A stretch of DNA of 64,000 bases from Robiginitalea sp. (GCA_024638915.1 JAHEJJ010000001.1:248001-312000); one strand, 5' to 3'; positions 8,212 to 18,096 are shown, counted from the first letter of the stretch. Notes: generated from the letters alone by a model not told the origin. Program-made: numbers and translations.

Positions 8212-11046
8212 ATGAGCTATAAATTCAGGGAAATCGAAGCCAAATGGCAGCATTATTGGGCAGAAAACCAGACATTCAAAGCAGCCAATGTAGCGGACAA
8301 AAAAAAATATTATGTCCTGGACATGTTTCCCTACCCTTCGGGTGCGGGTCTGCATGTGGGGCATCCTCTCGGTTATATCGCGAGCGATATATATGCCCGT
8401 TATAAACGGCATAAGGGCTTTAATGTTTTGCACCCGATGGGCTATGATTCCTTTGGCTTACCAGCAGAGCAATATGCCATCCAAACCGGTCAACACCCTT
8501 CCATCACCACCGAGGCCAATATAAATCGATATAGAGAGCAATTAGACAAACTCGGCTTCTCATATGATTGGAGCAGGGAAGTGCGTACCTCCGACCCGGG
8601 ATATTATAAGTGGACGCAGTGGGTGTTCATTCAGTTGTTCAATTCCTGGTATAACAACAATGCGAATAAAGCGGAACCTATAGAAACCCTGATCTCCCTA
8701 TTTGAAGCAGAAGGTAATGTCAAGATCAAGGCCGCATGCGATGAGGATACACCGCTGTTTTCAGCTGAGGAGTGGGATAGGTATAACAAAAGGCAACGGC
8801 AGGAAGTTCTCCTTAAATACAGGCTTACCTACCTGGCTGATACCGAGGTGAATTGGTGCCCTGCCTTGGGAACTGTACTTGCCAATGATGAGATTGTAAA
8901 CGGTGTCTCCGAAAGAGGAGGCCATCCTGTTGTGCGCAAGAAAATGACCCAATGGAGCATGCGCATCACTGCCTATGCGCAACGGCTGTTGGAAGGTTTA
9001 CATCGGATAGACTGGCCCCAGCCTCTAAAAGATGCGCAAACCAACTGGATCGGCAGATCTGAAGGAGCCTCCCTGGTATTCTTCACCAAAACCGACGAGC
9101 AAAATAAAAGTCAACATTCCATTGAGGTATTTACAACAAGGCCGGATACCATTTTCGGGGTGAGTTTTATGACTCTGGCACCAGAGCATGAGCTGGTATC
9201 CAAAATAACGTCTCCTGAACAGCGAAAAGAGGTAGAGACTTATGTGGAATACACGTCCAAACGTTCGGAACGCGACCGTCTTTCGGATGTAAAGACCATT
9301 ACTGGTGCTTTTACTGGCGCATATGCTATTCATCCTTTTACCGGAGAAGATATTCCTATCTGGATTGGAGATTACGTATTGGCTGGATACGGAACTGGGG
9401 CCGTGATGTCGGTGCCATGTGGTGACCAGCGCGATTATGATTTCGCCAGGAATTTTGGGATTCCCATTCCCAATATTTTTAAGGACGTAGATATTTCGGA
9501 AGAGGCCTTTGCAGATAAGGCCAATACTATTATAGCCAACTCTGATTTCATCAGTGGTATGAAATACGATGAGGCCTGCCGGGCTATAATCGATGCCCTG
9601 GAGTCAAAAGGGCAGGGCCGAGGCAAGATCAATTACAGGCTGAGGGATGCCGTTTTTAGCAGACAGCGATACTGGGGAGAACCATTTCCGGTCTTTTATG
9701 TGGATGGGATGCCTCAGATGATCGCAGAGGAGTATCTTCCGCTTCACCTGCCAGAGGTTGAAAAATACCTCCCAACGGAGACCGGCGATCCTCCTCTGGG
9801 AAATGCCACCGTATGGGCCTGGTGTACCAACACCAATAGTGTTGTTGACAACAGCAAGATCGATAACAAAACCGTATTCCCGCTCGAACTGAATACGATG
9901 CCGGGATGGGCCGGGAGCTCGCAATACTTCAATCGCTATATGGATCCTCGTAACGATCAGGAGATTTTTTCAAAAGAATCCATGGAGTACTGGCAGGATG
10001 TAGATCTCTACATCGGAGGTATGGAGCATGCCACGGGCCATTTGCTTTATTCCCGTTTCTGGCAAAAGTTTATGTACGACCGTGGCTGGGCGCTTAAAGA
10101 TGAGTATGCCAAAAAACTGATCAATCAGGGAATGATCCTGGGCACCAGCGCATTTGTATACCGTGAAGAAGATTCGGGAGTTATAATTTCAAAAGGACTT
10201 ATCGGTGATAAAAAGGTGAGCCCGATACATGTCGATGTGTCTCTGGTCAACGCCTCCGATGAGCTCGATATCAAAGCATTTAAGGCCTCAAGACCCGAAT
10301 TTTCTACAGCTGAATTTTTTCTCGAAGAAGGAAAATATTTTGTTGGGCGCGAGGTGGAAAAAATGTCGAAATCCAAGTTTAATGTGGTCAATCCCGATGC
10401 TATATGTGAGGAATACGGGGCCGATTCACTCAGACTTTATGAGATGTTCCTCGGACCGTTGGAGCAGGCTAAACCATGGAATACGGCTGGGATTAGTGGA
10501 GTATATGGCTTTTTAAAGAAGCTATGGAAACTCTATCACGGAGGTAAGGAAGGGACCTTTCTGATCGGTGATGAACCCGCATCCTCTGAGTCGCTCAAAA
10601 CACTGCACAAGACCATAAAAAAAGCTGAAGAAGATATCGATCAATTTTCATTCAACACCAGTGTTTCCACTTTTATGATTTGTGTAAATGAGCTTTCTGC
10701 ACAGAAATGCAATCAAAGGGCAGTATTGGAACCACTGGCCATCCTGATCAGTCCTTATGCCCCTCATATTGCAGAAGAACTATGGCAGCTCCTTGGTCAT
10801 ACATCTTCTGTAGCCACTGCACCTTTCCCTGAATTTAAAGAAGAATTCCTGGTTGAACAGAGCAAAGCCTATCCTATTTCCTTTAATGGTAAAATGCGAT
10901 TTACGCTCGAACTGCCACTGGATATGGGTAAAGATGAGATTGAGAAAACGGTTATGGAACATGAAAGAACCCAGAAACAACTTCAGGGAAGGACGCCTAA
11001 AAAGGTAATCGTTGTACCTGGCAAGATTGTCAATATCGTGGGGTGA
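8212..11046 (+). CDS. leuS: leucine--tRNA ligase
   Basis: LeuRS charges tRNA-Leu with leucine. The 944-residue protein is a class I synthetase with the HIGH-type motif HVGH at residues 48-51 (within PYPSGAGLHVGHPLGY) and the KMSKS motif near residue 717. The editing (CP1) domain lies between them and includes TTRPDTIFGVSF. It is longer than the E. coli enzyme because of insertions near residues 155-190 and 640-700, as is usual in Bacteroidota. The C-terminal anticodon-binding and tail domains are present. It is divergent from ftsX and apparently monocistronic. Confidence 0.97.
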   Translation: MSYKFREIEAKWQHYWAENQTFKAANVADKKKYYVLDMFPYPSGAGLHVGHPLGYIASDIYARYKRHKGFNVLHPMGYDSFGLPAEQYAIQTGQHPSITTEANINRYREQLDKLGFSYDWSREVRTSDPGYYKWTQWVFIQLFNSWYNNNANKAEPIETLISLFEAEGNVKIKAACDEDTPLFSAEEWDRYNKRQRQEVLLKYRLTYLADTEVNWCPALGTVLANDEIVNGVSERGGHPVVRKKMTQWSMRITAYAQRLLEGLHRIDWPQPLKDAQTNWIGRSEGASLVFFTKTDEQNKSQHSIEVFTTRPDTIFGVSFMTLAPEHELVSKITSPEQRKEVETYVEYTSKRSERDRLSDVKTITGAFTGAYAIHPFTGEDIPIWIGDYVLAGYGTGAVMSVPCGDQRDYDFARNFGIPIPNIFKDVDISEEAFADKANTIIANSDFISGMKYDEACRAIIDALESKGQGRGKINYRLRDAVFSRQRYWGEPFPVFYVDGMPQMIAEEYLPLHLPEVEKYLPTETGDPPLGNATVWAWCTNTNSVVDNSKIDNKTVFPLELNTMPGWAGSSQYFNRYMDPRNDQEIFSKESMEYWQDVDLYIGGMEHATGHLLYSRFWQKFMYDRGWALKDEYAKKLINQGMILGTSAFVYREEDSGVIISKGLIGDKKVSPIHVDVSLVNASDELDIKAFKASRPEFSTAEFFLEEGKYFVGREVEKMSKSKFNVVNPDAICEEYGADSLRLYEMFLGPLEQAKPWNTAGISGVYGFLKKLWKLYHGGKEGTFLIGDEPASSESLKTLHKTIKKAEEDIDQFSFNTSVSTFMICVNELSAQKCNQRAVLEPLAILISPYAPHIAEELWQLLGHTSSVATAPFPEFKEEFLVEQSKAYPISFNGKMRFTLELPLDMGKDEIEKTVMEHERTQKQLQGRTPKKVIVVPGKIVNIVG

Positions 11047-11324
11047 TAATCTATTGAGCTTTTAACTTGTCGGTAATGTTATATCAATTTCCTATATCAG
11101 TACTATACTATCACTTTCTTTTGCCTCAACTTCTGATTAGCCCGAAATTTTTTTCAGAGTTATCAAAAAACATAATATTTTATATCACCACCCCCTTTTT
11201 TTTATGGGTCTAATATCAATAAAACATTATTTTCATAGACAAAGCCCTGTTTTTAATCGAGTATATTATTAAAAAAGTTATATTTATCACAATTTTACTA
11301 ATCAATTGATAAAATAATAACAAG

Positions 11325-12425
11325 ATGATTATTGGGGTTCCAAAAGAAATCAAAAACAACGAAAGCAGGGTTGGGATGACACCAGCCGGGGTCAATGAAT
11401 TGATAAAGCACGGGCATCAGGTTTACGTGCAATCGGAGGCCGGCCTCAGCAGCGGATTTTCAGATGAAAATTACCGCATGGTTGGAGCTAACATGGTTGA
11501 CACCATAGAGGAGGTGTACCGTCTGGGCGAACTTATTGTTAAGGTAAAGGAGCCTGTTGAGGCAGAATACCCTCTGATCCGCCAGGGTCAGATCGTATTC
11601 ACCTACTTCCACTTTGCTTCAAGCTGGAAGCTTACCAGTGCCATGATAGAACGCAAAGGGATATGTATTGCCTATGAGACCGTTGAAGACGAAGATGGCA
11701 GCCTGCCATTGCTTACCCCAATGTCTGAAGTGGCTGGCCGTATGGCGATCCAGCAGGGAGCTAAGTATCTGGAAAAACCTGTTAAAGGCCGTGGGGTACT
11801 CCTGGGAGGTGTACCTGGTGTGCCTCCAGGAAAAGTATTGGTGCTAGGGGCGGGAATAGTAGGCACCCAGGCTGCAAAAATGGCAGCAGGCCTTGGGGCA
11901 CATGTCACCATACTCGATATCGACATGAAAAGACTGAGGTATATCAACGATGTCATGCCCAATCATGTGATTACGGAATATTCCAATGAGTACAATATCA
12001 GAAAACATGTCCGAACCCACGATCTGATAGTTGGGGGAGTACTTCTCAAGGGTTCGAAAGCACCTAAGCTGATCACAAAAGACATGCTCAAGGAAATGAA
12101 GCCTGGTACGGTTATAGTCGATGTGGCGGTAGATCAGGGGGGTTGCGTGGAGACCAGTTATCCCACCACTCATGAAGACCCCATTTATATTATAGACGAT
12201 GTGGTTCATTATTCGGTGGCCAATATGCCAGGAGCCGTGCCTTATACATCGACCGTTGCCCTTACCAATGTTACGCTGCCTTATGTGATTCGATTGGCGA
12301 ATTACGGTTGGTGGGAGGCTACCCAGAAAGACCCCGGATTGAATAAAGGACTCAATATAGTAGAGGGTGAGGTAGTCTATAAAGAGATAGAAAGCGTATT
12401 TGAACGCGAGGAAGTACTGTTATAA
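11325..12425 (+). CDS. ald: alanine dehydrogenase
   Basis: Ald interconverts L-alanine and pyruvate with NAD and ammonia. The 366-residue length and sequence match the classical family: the N-terminal MIIGVPKEIKNNESRVGMTP with substrate-binding Arg and Lys, FTYFHFA around residue 92, the Rossmann motif VLGAGIVGTQAAKMAAGLG near residue 172, and the catalytic-region DVAVDQGGCVETS with the active-site Asp. A 278-base AT-rich leader region precedes it and a strong terminator follows, so it is probably a single-gene unit. An Lrp-type regulator is encoded nearby, as is common for amino-acid catabolic genes. Confidence 0.95.
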   Translation: MIIGVPKEIKNNESRVGMTPAGVNELIKHGHQVYVQSEAGLSSGFSDENYRMVGANMVDTIEEVYRLGELIVKVKEPVEAEYPLIRQGQIVFTYFHFASSWKLTSAMIERKGICIAYETVEDEDGSLPLLTPMSEVAGRMAIQQGAKYLEKPVKGRGVLLGGVPGVPPGKVLVLGAGIVGTQAAKMAAGLGAHVTILDIDMKRLRYINDVMPNHVITEYSNEYNIRKHVRTHDLIVGGVLLKGSKAPKLITKDMLKEMKPGTVIVDVAVDQGGCVETSYPTTHEDPIYIIDDVVHYSVANMPGAVPYTSTVALTNVTLPYVIRLANYGWWEATQKDPGLNKGLNIVEGEVVYKEIESVFEREEVLL

Positions 12426-12451
12426 TGGCATGCCCAGGCATTGAAATTATC

Positions 12452-12477
12452 CCCCGCCTTAAATTGGCGGGGTTTTT
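12452..12477 (+). terminator. intrinsic terminator after ald
   Basis: CCCCGCC at 12452-12458 pairs with GGCGGGG at 12466-12472 around a 7-base loop, followed directly by TTTTT and more T-rich sequence. This is a classic rho-independent terminator 27 bases after the ald stop. Confidence 0.88.
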
Positions 12478-12527
12478 GCTTTTGTAGACGAAGAAAAGTA
12501 GTTTTACAATTATAAAATATAAGGATT

Positions 12528-13223
12528 ATGATGACCTATTATATATTGATTGGCGCGATTGCATTGGTGAGCTGGATTGTAAGTAGCAGACTCAAGAGCA
12601 AGTTCAATCATTATTCGAAAGTACATCTTCGAAATGGTATGAGCGGAGCAGAGATCGCTGAAAAAATGCTCTCAGACCATGGTATTCGCGATGTAAAGGT
12701 AGTATCTACGGCCGGAATGCTTACAGACCATTACAACCCTAAGAATAAGACTGTAAATCTGAGTGAAGGGGTCTATCACCAGAGAAATGCAGCCGCGGCG
12801 GCTGTCGCAGCTCATGAATGCGGCCATGCCGTACAACATGCCCAGGCCTATGAATGGTTAACGATGCGCTCGAAACTTGTACCCGTGGTCAGTGTTACCT
12901 CAGGGATGTCTATGTGGGTGGTATTTGGAGGATTACTCCTTGGCGCAGCCGCAGGAGTAGGGTTCGGTTTCTACATAGCGGTTGCCGGACTGATCATGAT
13001 GGGTTTGGCAACATTGTTCAGCTTTATCACACTGCCTGTAGAGTACGATGCCAGTAACAGGGCATTGGCCTGGTTGAAGAATAAAAATATAGTAAGCCAG
13101 GAAGAATATAAAGGCTCACAGGATGCCTTGAAATGGGCTGCAAGAACCTATTTGGTGGCGGCCATTGGTGCACTGGCTACCTTGGTTTATTGGGGTTTAC
13201 AGGTTTTTGGCGGACGCGACTAA
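12528..13223 (+). CDS. YugP-type membrane zinc metallopeptidase
   Basis: The 231-residue protein belongs to the Zn_peptidase_2/YugP family of integral membrane metalloproteases. The HExxH zinc site is at residues 96-100 (HECGH) in AAHECGHAVQHA, and a downstream LPVEYDASNRALAWL supplies the further conserved acidic ligand region. There is an N-terminal helix and two or three hydrophobic segments in the middle. The physiological substrate is unknown. It follows the ald terminator, so it should have its own promoter. Confidence 0.87.
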   Translation: MMTYYILIGAIALVSWIVSSRLKSKFNHYSKVHLRNGMSGAEIAEKMLSDHGIRDVKVVSTAGMLTDHYNPKNKTVNLSEGVYHQRNAAAAAVAAHECGHAVQHAQAYEWLTMRSKLVPVVSVTSGMSMWVVFGGLLLGAAAGVGFGFYIAVAGLIMMGLATLFSFITLPVEYDASNRALAWLKNKNIVSQEEYKGSQDALKWAARTYLVAAIGALATLVYWGLQVFGGRD

Positions 13224-13252
13224 AACCTTTTTGATAAGGGCACTAAAACGAA

Positions 13253-13723
13253 TTATATGGAGATCTGCCGATCGATCTGCTGATTGAGCGATATAAAGGT
13301 CTCGGTTCTTGAAACCCCTTCAATTTGTTGGATATGTTTGTTGAGTACATTCATCAGGTGTTCATTATCCCTGCACAACACTTTGATCAGAATAGACCAG
13401 TTTCCGGTAGTATAATGGCATTCAAGCACTTCCGGAATGCGCTCAAGTTCTTTAACTGCCCTTGGATTACTCATCGCCTTGTCGAGGAAGATCCCGATAT
13501 AGGCAAGGGTACGATATCCCAATGCCTTAGGATTGATGGTAAATTTTGAACCTGAGATCAGGCCCGAGCGTTCAAGTTTTCTCAACCGCTGATGTACCGC
13601 GGCACCAGAAATTCCAATACTTCGGGCGATTTCCAGGATAGGGCGACGGGCATCGGCCATTAGAGACCTTAGTATTTTTTTGTCTATCCCGTCGATTTTG
13701 ACAATGCTGTTATCAGATTTCAT
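13253..13723 (-). CDS. Lrp/AsnC family transcriptional regulator
   Basis: This 156-residue DNA-binding protein has the N-terminal winged helix-turn-helix of the Lrp/AsnC family (DKKILRSLMADARRPILEIA, then the recognition helix SGAAVHQRLRKLERSGLI) and a C-terminal RAM/AsnC ligand-binding domain with CHYTTGNWSILIKVLC. Such proteins sense amino acids and often regulate their own gene. It sits upstream of, and convergent with, the metallopeptidase; the saccharopine dehydrogenase-like gene lies 47 bases upstream on the same strand. A palindrome right at its start codon fits autoregulation. Confidence 0.92.
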   Translation of the reverse strand: MKSDNSIVKIDGIDKKILRSLMADARRPILEIARSIGISGAAVHQRLRKLERSGLISGSKFTINPKALGYRTLAYIGIFLDKAMSNPRAVKELERIPEVLECHYTTGNWSILIKVLCRDNEHLMNVLNKHIQQIEGVSRTETFISLNQQIDRQISI

Positions 13724-13737
13724 ATTGTAAAAACAAT
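13724..13737. promoter_or_regulatory. palindrome abutting the lrp start codon
   Basis: ATTGT-AAAA-ACAAT is a perfect inverted repeat with 5-base arms, placed immediately upstream of the Lrp-family ATG. Lrp/AsnC proteins are known to bind AT-rich palindromes and to regulate themselves. The operator role is an inference. Confidence 0.35.
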
Positions 13738-13770
13738 TTGGAGTAAAAATACCAATTTTGCTTACAACTG

Positions 13771-15144
13771 TTAACTTGCAACGGAATCCGGATTATATCC
13801 CAGATAAGGGACTCTGTATTCATGGAAGATTATTCCGTAATCGATGAGATGTTTTAAGATAGGCGTATAGACTTCCTCTTCTATCGGCAACTGTACCCCT
13901 GGTGTTGTGATTTTCTTATTGAGGATCTGTAGTGCAGCAATGGCTACCGGCAACCCTACCGTTTTAGACATTGCGGTATGTGTTCTGTTCTCGCCGATTA
14001 CCACCATATTTGAATCGAGCTGATATTTCTTGCCCTTTAATTCATAGCCAAATTTGTGGTACATAACGATCATATCCTTGTCGTCCGTGGCCATGGTCCA
14101 GCTGTCCTCAAGAATGCGCTGCAGCATCTGTGCCGGGGTGGCATTTTTTATCAGGATTGTCTTGTTTGGATTGAACAGATCGAGCTCCATGAGCTTTAGC
14201 CACATGATATCGTCCTGGTCTATTTTAAGATAATGACGCAGTTTTAATTCGACAGAATCGGTTGGGGAATAAGGCAAAAAAAGATTTGTATAATCGCGAT
14301 ATGACATCCCGTAGGAATTCTCAATCGCATATGAATCATCGGTCATACCCAGCTGTACAAACATATTCCAGGCTTTGGAAAAGCCCACTCTGCGCATAGT
14401 TCCCCGGTAGAGTGTAAGTACATCGTCCAAGCCATAGGCCTGCCGGTAATTCAAAGAGTCCCGGTTGGCATAGGCTTCAAATGTCCCATATCCTTCTATC
14501 TCCATAAACTCGGTACGGCGAAAAAGCTTGTGGTAAGGGATGTATTTGTAAGTGCCTTCCTGTATAAATTTGGCCGCTCCTCCCTGGCCGGCCAGAACCA
14601 CATTTCTTGGATTCCATGTAAATTTGTAGTTCCAGAGATTGTCGTCGCTTTCAGGGGCTACCAGGCCGCCTGTAAACGATTCGAAGAGCAACATTTTGCC
14701 TCCTTTGGCCCGTATACGATTGATGACCTGCATGGCGCTCATATGATCAATCCCGGGATCCAGCCCAATTTCATTCATAAATACAAGTCCTGCTGCCCTG
14801 GCACTTTTATCGAGTGCCTGTATCTCATCGCTGATGTAAGAGGCGGTCACCAGGTGTTTCTTAAAGGAGATGCAGTCTTCGGCTACTTTGATATGAAACC
14901 TGGCCGGTAACATGGATACGACAATATCGGCTTTTTTTATGGCTGCTCTCCTTTCTTTATCCGACAATACATCGAGTACTATGACATTGCATGAAGCGTG
15001 AGATCGAATCCGGTGAGGCACCAGATCCATATTGAGATCGGCAACGGTGAGATGCAATTTCTGATCGACTGCATGCTGAAGAAAATAGTCGAGTAAATAG
15101 GCGGTCGATTTACCCGCCCCTACGATAAGCACATTCCGACCCAT
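13771..15144 (-). CDS. saccharopine dehydrogenase family protein
   Basis: The 457-residue protein begins with a Rossmann NAD(P)-binding motif (VLIVGAGKSTAYLLDYF). It continues with the family segments FMNEIGLDPGIDHMSAM and FTGGLVAPESDDNLWNYKFTWNPRNVVL, typical of saccharopine dehydrogenase-like reductases. In lysine degradation the enzyme splits saccharopine to glutamate and 2-aminoadipate semialdehyde. No lysine-ketoglutarate reductase domain is fused to it. The neighbouring Lrp-type gene suggests amino-acid control. The family is confident; the exact substrate is inferred. Confidence 0.85.
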   Translation of the reverse strand: MGRNVLIVGAGKSTAYLLDYFLQHAVDQKLHLTVADLNMDLVPHRIRSHASCNVIVLDVLSDKERRAAIKKADIVVSMLPARFHIKVAEDCISFKKHLVTASYISDEIQALDKSARAAGLVFMNEIGLDPGIDHMSAMQVINRIRAKGGKMLLFESFTGGLVAPESDDNLWNYKFTWNPRNVVLAGQGGAAKFIQEGTYKYIPYHKLFRRTEFMEIEGYGTFEAYANRDSLNYRQAYGLDDVLTLYRGTMRRVGFSKAWNMFVQLGMTDDSYAIENSYGMSYRDYTNLFLPYSPTDSVELKLRHYLKIDQDDIMWLKLMELDLFNPNKTILIKNATPAQMLQRILEDSWTMATDDKDMIVMYHKFGYELKGKKYQLDSNMVVIGENRTHTAMSKTVGLPVAIAALQILNKKITTPGVQLPIEEEVYTPILKHLIDYGIIFHEYRVPYLGYNPDSVAS

Positions 15145-15225
15145 GGGTTTTTACTAATTTTACTTAAATAACGGGGCCTAAGGTATCAAATTGTTATATT
15201 TCTAAAAATTGAAGGTTAATAAGTT

Positions 15226-15612
15226 ATGAACAAAACAATTTTTCTAACAGGAATTGCATTCGGAACACTGGCCATAATACTCGGAGCCTTTGGAGCTCAT
15301 GGTCTGGAACAAAAACTGAGCATTGCTTCTCAAAATAGTTACGAAACAGCGGTCAAGTATCAAATGTATCATGCATTGTTTTTATTGGTCCTCGCGCATA
15401 TCGATGCGATGCCTGGGATGTCGGTAAAGCCAGTATTCTACCTTATCGTATCAGGAATCATTGCTTTTTCATTTTCCATTTATTTATTGTCCACCAGTGA
15501 ACTCACCGGACTGAAAATAAGCTATTTAGGATTAATGACGCCTTTTGGCGGTATATTGCTGATTTCGGGCTGGATACTATTAGGATATCGTGTTTATAAG
15601 TATTTGGACTAA
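15226..15612 (+). CDS. DUF423 membrane protein
   Basis: This 128-residue integral membrane protein has four transmembrane helices. The N-terminal IAFGTLAIILGAFGAHGLE and YQMYHALFLLVLAHI are typical of DUF423 (YgdD-like) proteins. The function is unknown in the family. It lies between the saccharopine dehydrogenase-like gene (divergent) and pckA (downstream, 70 bases). Confidence 0.88.
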   Translation: MNKTIFLTGIAFGTLAIILGAFGAHGLEQKLSIASQNSYETAVKYQMYHALFLLVLAHIDAMPGMSVKPVFYLIVSGIIAFSFSIYLLSTSELTGLKISYLGLMTPFGGILLISGWILLGYRVYKYLD

Positions 15613-15650
15613 TCCACCTGGATTTTATGGGGTATACTTTTACTTTTTCC

Positions 15651-15658
15651 TAGCTTTG
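15651..15658 (+). promoter_or_regulatory. candidate -7 promoter element for pckA
   Basis: TAGCTTTG matches TAnnTTTG and ends 24 bases before the pckA ATG. The -33 box is not clear. Confidence 0.5.
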
Positions 15659-15682
15659 TAGTCATCAAAAAAATCCCTTTTT

Positions 15683-17299
15683 ATGGCGTCATACAACCTG
15701 ATTACGAAAACGATTTCGTTAATCGATTACGGAATCACCCACAATCGTATTCATTATCAACTTTCACCCGAAGAATTACATCAGATCACCCTTGAAAAAG
15801 GCCTTGGAAAAGAGGCAATTTCCGGGGCCCTTGCTGTAAATACCGGGGAGTTTACCGGCAGATCACCTCAGGATCGATTTATCGTTAAAGATGATATTAC
15901 TTCGAACAAAATATGGTGGGGTGAAATCAATAAACCATTTGAACCGGCAAAATTCGATGCGCTACAGCAGAAAATGATCACCTACCTCAATGAAAAGGAG
16001 CTTTTTGTGAGAGACTGTTATGCGTGTGCAGACCCCGATTATCGAATGAATATAAGGGTGATCAATGAATATCCCTGGTCTAATTTATTTGTCAACAATA
16101 TGTTTCTCAGGCCGCGAGAAGAGGATTTGATGGATTTTGAACCCGAGTGGACCGTAATCAACGCACCTGGTTTTCATGCCGATGCCGACATAGATGGAAC
16201 CCGTCAGCATAATTTTGCGATCCTCAATTTTACCAAACGGATCGCTCTGGTAGGTGGTACAGGGTATACTGGAGAAATTAAAAAAGGGATTTTCTCAGCC
16301 CTGAATTTCATATTACCCGTCTATAAGGATGTCTTTCCCATGCATTGTTCTGCCAATGTTGGAGAAGAAGATGATACGGCCATATTTTTCGGACTCTCCG
16401 GGACCGGAAAAACCACGCTTTCGACAGATCCTTCACGCAAGCTAATCGGCGATGATGAGCATGGATGGACCAGTAGAAATACGGTATTTAATTTTGAAGG
16501 TGGATGCTATGCCAAGGTGATCAATCTTTCCCGGGAAAGCGAACCGGATATCTTTAAGGCGATCAAAAAAGGAGCAATTCTGGAGAATGTTATAATGGAT
16601 GATAACGGGGAGGTTGACTTTTTAGATAGTTCTATAACGCAAAATACAAGAGTGAGTTACCCCATTAGTCATATAGAAAATATTCACGAACCGGCTATGG
16701 CCAGAAGTCCAAAGAATATTTTCTTTCTTACTGCCGATGCTTTTGGTGTACTTCCGCCCATCTCAAAGCTTACTCCCAGTCAGGCCGCATATCATTTTAT
16801 ATCGGGCTATACGGCCAAGGTTGCAGGGACAGAAGAAGGTGTTGTTGAACCTATTTCTTCATTTTCAGCATGTTTTGGAGCACCATTTATGCCTTTGCAC
16901 CCTACTAAATACGCCGAGATGCTCAGTAAAAAAATGATCAGATCAGGAGCAAATGTATGGTTGATCAATACCGGCTGGACCGGGGGACCCTATGGTGTGG
17001 GCAAAAGGATGCCACTAAAATATACCCGTGCTATGATCCATGCAGCGCTGAGCGGAGTGCTCGGTCTATATAGTTATGATACCTATCATATTCATTCTGT
17101 ATTTGGTGTCGCACAACCACGGGAATGTCCTGGTGTACCAACCAGCATCTTAAGTCCAAGAGCGACCTGGAACGACGATGAGGCCTATTATACAACGGCC
17201 TTTAAACTGACCAATGCGTTTCGCAAGAATTTTAAGAAGTATGAGGCCTTTGCCAATGAAGAAATAAGGAGAGGCGGCCCTCAGCGCTATGCATTCTAA
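15683..17299 (+). CDS. pckA: phosphoenolpyruvate carboxykinase (ATP)
   Basis: PckA converts oxaloacetate and ATP to phosphoenolpyruvate and CO2, the entry step of gluconeogenesis. The 538-residue length is normal for the ATP-dependent class. The P-loop GLSGTGKTTLS lies near residue 236 and the metal-binding LIGDDEHGW near residue 254. The substrate-binding GRSPQDRFIV is near residue 55. A strong symmetric terminator follows the stop, so this is a single-gene unit. Alanine dehydrogenase and the ferredoxin oxidoreductases elsewhere in the window supply or consume the same C3/C4 pool. Confidence 0.97.
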   Translation: MASYNLITKTISLIDYGITHNRIHYQLSPEELHQITLEKGLGKEAISGALAVNTGEFTGRSPQDRFIVKDDITSNKIWWGEINKPFEPAKFDALQQKMITYLNEKELFVRDCYACADPDYRMNIRVINEYPWSNLFVNNMFLRPREEDLMDFEPEWTVINAPGFHADADIDGTRQHNFAILNFTKRIALVGGTGYTGEIKKGIFSALNFILPVYKDVFPMHCSANVGEEDDTAIFFGLSGTGKTTLSTDPSRKLIGDDEHGWTSRNTVFNFEGGCYAKVINLSRESEPDIFKAIKKGAILENVIMDDNGEVDFLDSSITQNTRVSYPISHIENIHEPAMARSPKNIFFLTADAFGVLPPISKLTPSQAAYHFISGYTAKVAGTEEGVVEPISSFSACFGAPFMPLHPTKYAEMLSKKMIRSGANVWLINTGWTGGPYGVGKRMPLKYTRAMIHAALSGVLGLYSYDTYHIHSVFGVAQPRECPGVPTSILSPRATWNDDEAYYTTAFKLTNAFRKNFKKYEAFANEEIRRGGPQRYAF

Positions 17300-17300
17300 T

Positions 17301-17330
17301 AAAAAAAGCCTCTGATCAGAGGCTTTTTTT
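17301..17330. terminator. bidirectional terminator between pckA and hemD
   Basis: The 30 bases form a perfect palindrome: a run of seven A, GCCTCTGA, TCAGAGGC, then seven T. It can terminate pckA on the plus strand and hemD on the minus strand, giving a GC-rich stem followed by a U-tract in either direction. Confidence 0.9.
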
Positions 17331-17344
17331 ATTATATGGATTTA

Positions 17345-18091
17345 TTATTTCTTGTTTACGCTGGTGATATATTTCTGGAGCGCCATCGTCATGGAAGGGG
17401 TTTCGGGTGTTGGCGCCTGAATATCGATACGCAGGCCTGCGTCTGTAGCGGCTTTAACGGTCGAATTGCCGAATACGGCAATACGTGTATTATTTTGTTC
17501 AAAATCCGGAAAATTCTTTAATAGCGATTCAATACCTGAGGGACTGAAAAATACCAATACATCGTAATAAACATCGCGTAAATCCGAAAGATCACTTATA
17601 ACAGTCTTGTAGAAAATACCTCTGGTCCATTCTACAGAAAGACCATTGAGAGTATCAGGAACAGATGTTTTGAGCGTATCGGAAGAAGGAAGAAGAAACT
17701 TTTCATCTTTATACTTCTTAAAAAGATGGATCAGGTCCGAAAAATTTCTCTTGCCCACATAAATCTTACGCTTTCTGTATATCACATATTTTTGGAGATA
17801 GTAAGCCACAGCCTCGCTCTGGCAAAAATATTTCATGGTATCAGGGACTTTAAATCTCATTTCTTCCGCAATCCGGAAAAAGTGGTCCACAGAATTCCTG
17901 CTGGTTAGTATGATAGCAGAATAGTCGTTCAGATCTATCTTTTGCTGCCTGACGCTTTTGGCATCTACACCCTCAACATGAATGAAAGGTCTGAAATCGA
18001 CCTTGACCTTTTCTTTTTCAATCAGTCTTAAGTACGGAGAGTTTTCCATTTTCGGTTCTGGTTGCGATACCAAAATCGTCTTTACTTTCAT
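17345..18091 (-). CDS. hemD: uroporphyrinogen-III synthase
   Basis: HemD closes and inverts ring D of hydroxymethylbilane to form uroporphyrinogen III in haem synthesis. The protein is divergent, as the family usually is, but shows SAIILTSRNSVDHFF near residue 60 and YDVLVFFSPSGIESLLKNF near residue 180, the usual conserved spots. I start it at the ATG at 18091 (MKVKTILVSQPEP). A longer frame from 18151 would overlap the upstream gene and adds residues foreign to the family. DUF4271 lies 5 bases upstream, an arrangement common in Flavobacteriia. Confidence 0.85.
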   Translation of the reverse strand: MKVKTILVSQPEPKMENSPYLRLIEKEKVKVDFRPFIHVEGVDAKSVRQQKIDLNDYSAIILTSRNSVDHFFRIAEEMRFKVPDTMKYFCQSEAVAYYLQKYVIYRKRKIYVGKRNFSDLIHLFKKYKDEKFLLPSSDTLKTSVPDTLNGLSVEWTRGIFYKTVISDLSDLRDVYYDVLVFFSPSGIESLLKNFPDFEQNNTRIAVFGNSTVKAATDAGLRIDIQAPTPETPSMTMALQKYITSVNKK

Positions 18092-18096
18092 ATACT

